NCBI GenBank assembly: GCA_028095005.1
Contig: CM051460.1
Location: forward strand, 157,971,461-158,035,460
Origin: Rhynchospora pubera
Taxonomy: Eukaryota > Streptophyta > Magnoliopsida > Poales > Cyperaceae
Direction: 5' to 3'
DNA: 64,000 nt
Numbering within the stretch: the first letter of the stretch is position 1; the number at the start of each line of letters is the position of its first letter. A program made the position numbers and the translations under genes. The notes under the pieces were generated by a model. It was not told the DNA's origin. It saw nothing but the letters and a program-made list of their open reading frames with translations, and made no database searches. Of this stretch, positions 58,611-64,000 are shown one piece after another.

Positions 58611-60127
58611 GGGATAGGGGGGGGGTTGGGATTGATTTTCCATCGCGATTTCCTTCCAACCAAACAAAAATAATTTACAATTTTGACCTCTATTTCTGTC
58701 CCTTCCCAATCGCTCCCCTCAACGAAACGGACTGTAAAAGAAAAATAAAACATGTAATATAGTATTCAATCTACTACAAGATCATTAGATGATAAATTTG
58801 AAACGTAAATAATTTATATTTTAAGAAGTACTCAAATAATCATTTAGTTCACTACGATAAGCCGAATAAAATATTTAATAAATTAATTTAATAACCCTGA
58901 TGAGATCAACACTTGAACTAGATGATATTTAAATACTATTGTATTTATTCCGGATCACTTTTTGCGTCTGGATAATCCTTACTTTTTACCTTTTTTTTAA
59001 TAATATCTCGTCTTTAATTGTTAAACAGTTAAATTCAATCCTCCATCATCAAACACAGTAAACGGCTCTTCTTTATGTACACTAGCGGGCATTCGGACGT
59101 TGCACGAATAATTAGTGCGTCAAATGTCCTAATACAATAAACAACAACTAAAGATTATATTGTGTTCGTACTTTTTTCGTTAACAGTTTATTATTCATTA
59201 TGTTGAATATACGATATCAACATGTCGTCGATATCATTATTTTGCTTACATTTTGTCATTATGATTTTGAAACGTATAATTTAATATTCATCTAATATTT
59301 TAGAAAATATATATTTTTGTCATTTCTTCAAAAGTATTAATCATAAATTTGAATATTTAATATTATGCAATATTTATTTTTTAACATGATTCATAAGTTT
59401 AATATCATATCATATCATACCATAACAGCAATTTAAAAAAATCGATGTGTCAACAATCAGAATAAAATATACCATGAATATTAGTATACAAAAATATTGG
59501 ATTAATGTTCCATATATTTTTAAATATAACGATGATTCTAAATAAGTAAATATAGTATTGTATCATATTACTGTTGGGATTTAATGAAAGATATATATGA
59601 AGAATTTTAAACTTTAAAAATTAAGTAGTTTTATGTAAATCGATGTACATTATATATTGTTTTTCCAAAATTATTCATTGTTTTCAAACTATTGCGTGTT
59701 GTTTTTTATTTTAAGTGTATTTTTTTCATACGATACTCGATTAGGATTATTCAAATTTCGTTGGAATCTTAAATAAAATATCTATAAGTCTTATATTTCG
59801 AGAATCTTGCAATTCGAAATGAATCATAATTGAAAAAAGATTGTAAGTGTTGCAGAGAATATGGGTGTCATGTCAAATTGAAGTTCGATTATCATAAGTA
59901 GGGTTGCACGATAGACTGATTCATAATATTTTATGAGCATTTCAATCCAATTCAATTATATCGGGTTAAAAAAATTTTAGTTGAGTCATCTGTAATCCAA
60001 TTTAATAATAGTTTTTTTCTTACAATTTTTTACGAATTTTCGATTATAATATTTTGACGAAAATGTAGGAATTAAACATTCAAAAAACCGATCAGCCACG
60101 AAAAGTTAGTTGCGCATTAGGGGTATT
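58611..60127. other. AT-rich intergenic DNA
   Basis: Very AT-rich with no recognisable coding sequence or bounded repeat. Confidence 0.4.
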
Positions 60128-60136
60128 AGAAATAAG

Positions 60137-61093
60137 AAAAAATCAGCCATATGCCCCTCAATTCTTCTTCAATCAGTCTTATACCCTTTTATTCTTTAAT
60201 ATTGGCTATATATCCCTCTAATTATAACTAATATTGGTAGCTACCCCTTCTATTAATTTAAATAAAATTTAAATTTACAGAAATCAGTTTTAAAAATTTA
60301 GGACAAAAATGCCCCGACCTTTTCTCTCTTAGCTTTGTCATTCAAAAAAGAAAAGACACAAAAATAACAGAGAACATATTGTCGCATCAAATCGATTTTA
60401 TGCATCATAAAGTCGATGGTACTAAGGTGAATTTCTATACTTACCTAGGTTGAAATATGGTCAGCAAAATCTTGCTCCGAGTTTCAGATACAAAAATAAC
60501 AGAGAACATATTGATTTTCTGGTCAAGTAGAAGTATATATTTTGGTGGAACCAACCAATAGAAGAATACAATTCTAGAAGAAAGGATAAATATGTTGATA
60601 CAATATAAGCATACAAAGACTTGAGAAGAATTTGCTGAAATCTTTTGAGAGGAATTGAGAAAATTCTTAAAAAATAGTATTATCAGCGTTCACTTTTTTT
60701 CTCGCGATTCTAAAATATATTGAGATTTGATTCAAAGAGAAAGGACTCCTATTGATTTTGACTATTGATTCAGTCTTAATTTCTTTCCATATCTCATTTG
60801 TATTTTTTGCATATGACCTCTTAAGTTCGTTTAGCGGAATACGAATTGATTTTTTTTTTTGTTTTCCCCTTCTTTATCTGAACGGCAGAGCTAAGAAACA
60901 AAGTTTAAGGGCATTTTTGTCCTAAAAAAATTAAAATTAATTTTTTAAATTTAAAGTTTCATTTAAATTATCAAAAAGTATAAATTACAATGCTAATTAA
61001 GATTATAGGGGTATATAGCCAATATCAATAAATAGAAGGGTTTATGGCTGATTGGAGAAGAATCGAGGGATATATGATTAATTTTGCCGAATA
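60137..61093. mobile_element. Mutator-type element with long inverted repeats
   Basis: A 957-bp element flanked by perfect 9-bp repeats AGAAATAAG (60128-60136, 61094-61102). The arms, over 150 bp each, share ATATTGGCTATAT(A)CCC, CAATCAG and GGCATTTTTGTCCT-type words. A 24-bp direct repeat (ACAAAAATAACAGAGAACAT and four more bases) occurs inside at about 60358 and 60491. No transposase. Confidence 0.8.
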
Positions 61094-61102
61094 AGAAATA
61101 AG

Positions 61103-61908
61103 CTAATAGTCATCATCGGCTAGAAATAAACACATTTTCAGTTGCCATATTAGAGGTCATTTCAAAGATTAGTTGCACGTTACACTAATTTAATTGAAAT
61201 GAATGCACCTTGTTAGTATAGTTACTTGCCAACAAAAAAGCAAATAAAAATAGCAACTTTTGTTTTTCTTTAATGATATTTGAATGTCCTTTACTCCATT
61301 TTAAGATTTAACAATTTTTAATAAATTATTATAAAAAATAAATAAAATTTTTGACACGATATTGGGATGACGGGATCCGATTTTAAAGATTTAATCAATT
61401 AACCGGATCAGGTACAAATCAGCTTGTCAAGAGTAAAAATATAACCGGACTAGTACAACTGAGTTAATAAAATTAAAATCCGACCCAATTCAAATAATAT
61501 TTAAACCTGTTAAAATATGAGTTGGATTTGACAGGTTAAACGAGTTGGATTGATTTTTTTTTTCTTGTAAAGTACTAATTATAAGTTTTGAATTAAAAGA
61601 TACTCAAAATATTAAAATTGTAGATCTATTTTTAAGTTTCTAACACAATTTGAATCATCCAAATCAGACATCGTGCGAGAAAGATATATTTAAAATACAA
61701 AACAATGTGCAGAAAATTCGTACTGGCCAACATTCTGTCACAAATTGAATTGTGATGCTTGTAATTTCTCATGTACGCCGCTACACATTCCAACCGGCGA
61801 CAATAGAAGAATAATATATAGTTTCACACCTTGCTAAGATGGCATCCACCGTGGCACCTGGTATATCTCTTCCTGACGTTTGAAGTAGCGGCTCAATTTA
61901 GAACACTA
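61103..61908. other. AT-rich intergenic DNA
   Basis: No gene or bounded repeat recognised. Confidence 0.4.
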
Positions 61909-63032
61909 GCCTCGTTTTGATGGTATTGGAATAAGAAAAAATAACTTCTTTCTAGGCATGTAAACAAGTTAGGAATAAATAGAAGAATAACTTCTTTCTA
62001 GGAATAACTTATTCTAATAATTATATATACATAATTTCAACAAATACTGATAGCTAAATACAATTATGTGGGTTCTTTAATTAAAATTTTATTTGATATT
62101 AAAATAATATTTTTTAAATAATTTACTTAAATTAATATTAATTTGATTATTCCTAACTCACCATCTAAATAACATTTTTTTTGTCCGGAATAACACTTTT
62201 TCCATTCTTCCCAATGTTTCTTCCTAAGATCCCGTTTGTTTGTGACTTCAAGGGTGCATAACTTAAGTTATGCATCATTTAGTCACCAAACACCTCTTAC
62301 ATAAGATGCCTTAAGCGTACATAATTTATGCAACCTAAATAGATTGCATAAGTTATGCATGGTCCTCTTTAATTTTTTTCCCAACAATACCCCTTAGAAA
62401 CAATTAATAATAATATTTAGTAATTAACTAATAATTAACTAATAATTAATAATAATTAATAAATAATAATATTTAATAAGTAACGATTACTATTAAAAAA
62501 TCATAAAAAATAATAAATATTAATTAATAAATAATAATAACTAATAATACTTTTACAAGCAATATTAATTAATAATAATATTAATTAATTAAAAATAATT
62601 AATAAATAATATTATTTATTATTAAAAATTAATAATATTTCATAATAATAAAATGATTTCTTATTATCATTAATAATTAATAATTAACAAATAATTAATA
62701 TTAATTAATAAATAATAATATTTAATAAGCAATAATAATTATTAAAAAACATAATTAATTATAAAGATTAGTTGTTATAATTAATAATATTTAACAAGTA
62801 ATAATAATGATTTAAGAATAATAATTAATCAAAGGTATGAATATAAGAGCATTTTTAGTCTTTTGACATGAATATATGCATGCATTAAGTTAGTCATTCT
62901 TACTACACAACCAAACATCTATTACATAATACTACATAAATACTTAGGCATCCTTAACTTATGCAATCCCTTACTACACAAACAAACGCCCCCTAAAATC
63001 CTTATTTCTTATTCCCATACCATCCAAACGAG
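61909..63032. mobile_element. Tourist-like MITE, copy 11, with another MITE nested inside
   Basis: The left end CCTCGTTTTGATGG and right end CCATCCAAACGAG belong to the CCGTTTGGAT family. The interior is split after TTTCTTCCTAA by the element at 62228-62993. The outer duplication is probably CTA, though other alignments are possible. Confidence 0.65.
62228..62993. mobile_element. Tourist-type element with TAA duplication and TAATAA-rich centre
   Basis: Termini GATCCCGTTTGTTTGTG and CACAAACAAACGCCCCC, flanked by TAA (62225-62227, 62994-62996). Inner repeats carry GCATAACTTAAG and CTTAACTTATGCA. The middle (about 62400-62830) is almost pure A/T built from TAATAA and TTAATTAA words. Confidence 0.8.
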
Positions 63033-63286
63033 CTACTAAATATTTTAGGAATTAGACCGGAAGCGTAATTTCGAATGATTTTTGGGATTATTAAGAACAA
63101 AAATTCACTAATTGCACTTTGCCTCAACTTCACCGTAATACGGGTTTATAAAACACATATAATATATTTCAAATAGAATGGACACGCTTAGGTTGTAATA
63201 CATACATCTTTACTTTAAATACAATACACGTTTGAATTATGTGCGCACCGGTGCACGCTACCTTCTTTTTATGCAGCGACACTTTA

Positions 63287-63429
63287 GGGGCCGTTTGAAT
63301 AGCTTGGGAATAAGAGAAATAGTTTATTCCTAGACGGAAAATATTAGAAAATGTATAATTTTATGAAAAATTTGAATGGTTAGAAATAAATTTCCATCTA
63401 GCAAGAGATTATTCCTCTTATTTCTAAGA
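63287..63429. mobile_element. Tourist-like MITE, copy 12, truncated at the right
   Basis: GGGGCCGTTTGAATAGC to CTTATTTCTAAG; the expected CGATCCAAACGGCCCC end is missing. Confidence 0.7.
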
Positions 63430-63754
63430 TATGAAAAGGCATTGAAAACCTGATTAATGTGTAACTTTCTCTCTCCTTATCAACGGTTATTTATACACAT
63501 GTAGTTAACTTGGCACAATATTTTCTTAGAATGAAAGATCTCTCTTTTTCTAAAATTATAATAACGATCGTCATGGCATAATTTTTGTGAAAAGTCAAAC
63601 TCTCGAGAAAATTCATACTTTTCAACGGTTTAATTTGTTTTAACCATTAAAGGACATAAATTAGCACATGTAACATAGTTGATAACTTTTTTGGCAACAG
63701 AAACACGATTAATATGTTTTTGTTAAAAAAAAAAAACAAGAACAAGTTTGCTTA

Positions 63755-63918
63755 GAGAACCAGCTCTTGGTCTAGTAGCAAAGAGCAATGCACCTTGACT
63801 CATTGAGTGAAAGGTTGCAGGTTCGAAACCCGGTTGGGGGATCTTTCATAGACATTTAAATTAGAAATAAATTGGATGACTTAGAACTCCAATTTATCTT
63901 AAAAAAAATAATAAAAAA
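63755..63918 (+). mobile_element. tRNA-derived SINE with 17-bp target duplication
   Basis: The 164-bp body has a pol III A box (TGGTCTAGTAGC, near 63769) and B box (GGTTCGAAACC, near 63821), spaced as in tRNA genes. A tRNA-unrelated part and an A-rich tail (AAAAAAAATAATAAAAAA) follow. Perfect direct repeats AAGAACAAGTTTGCTTA flank it (63738-63754 and 63919-63935), the usual result of LINE-assisted retroposition. The intact TSD suggests a recent insertion. Confidence 0.9.
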
Positions 63919-64000
63919 AAGAACAAGTTTGCTTAACTATTCAGAATAATTATTACCTCAAAATGGGCGTAGTTATTGTGATTTTGTAGGGGTATATGTG

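Noticed and set aside
57214..58753. Two similar peptides containing GGDKRERKI on opposite strands
   Set aside because: They are mirror translations of the inverted arms of the foldback element, not a gene pair.
63756..63845. Functional tRNA gene
   Set aside because: A and B boxes are present, but no cloverleaf with a proper acceptor stem could be built, and the tail plus duplications identify a SINE.
1..64000. CRISPR arrays, operons or bacterial insertions
   Set aside because: The regular repeats seen are palindromes or transposon ends without spacers of constant length; everything else is plant-like with spliceosomal introns.

Overview
This window is flowering-plant nuclear DNA. The evidence is intron-containing plant genes (ARGONAUTE7, a BTB/MATH protein, a saccharopine-dehydrogenase-like oxidoreductase), several Ty1/copia LTR retrotransposons, and very many small non-autonomous DNA transposons in an AT-rich background. 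I cannot name the species.

Genes. Five host loci can be supported. (1) 955-1632, minus: first exon of a saccharopine-dehydrogenase-like oxidoreductase; the rest lies off the left edge. (2) 10373-11371, minus: BTB/POZ-MATH (BPM-like) gene with a probable 5'UTR exon near 13 kb. (3) 16752-17209, minus: a two-exon 69-aa GRF-type zinc-finger protein, too short for ordinary ORF calling. (4) 20102-23573, minus: a broken chimeric locus in which UXT/prefoldin-like exons 1-3 (with an in-frame stop) sit upstream of eIF5A exons lacking their first exon and frameshifted. (5) 34371-38212, plus: a complete three-exon AGO7 of 990 aa with the catalytic D-E-D-H residues; it is the clearest intact gene.

Mobile DNA. 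3645-7849 is a copia-type element with gag but no pol (TR-GAG-like), a truncated 5' LTR and a 1340-bp 3' LTR. 45403-57110 is a three-layer nest. An Angela-like plus-strand LTR is split by a minus-strand copia element (46697-56650, 5-bp TSD CCATA), which in turn contains a 5'-truncated minus-strand Angela-like element (51732-56487). A 3.9-kb non-autonomous Helitron (25996-29870) can be delimited exactly because it splits a MITE whose two halves rejoin across it. A tRNA-derived SINE with a perfect 17-bp TSD closes the window. hAT (8-bp TSD), Mutator-like (9-11-bp TSD), Tourist-like (3-bp TSD) and CACTA-like elements fill most of the remainder.

Most unusual signals. (a) An array of about 15-19 short palindromes at 50.8-51.7 kb inside the copia element, whose arms differ between copies but stay complementary within each copy. 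(b) A comparable array of about 13 palindromes in U3 of the TR-GAG-like LTR. (c) A family of about 190-bp Mutator-type MITEs with a shared core but stem sequences private to each copy, each still self-complementary. (d) A circularly permuted inverted duplication at 15.6-15.8 kb. (e) The UXT/eIF5A chimera.

All coordinates, target-site duplications and reading frames were worked out by eye from the sequence. Family names rest on recalled motifs and were not checked by any search.
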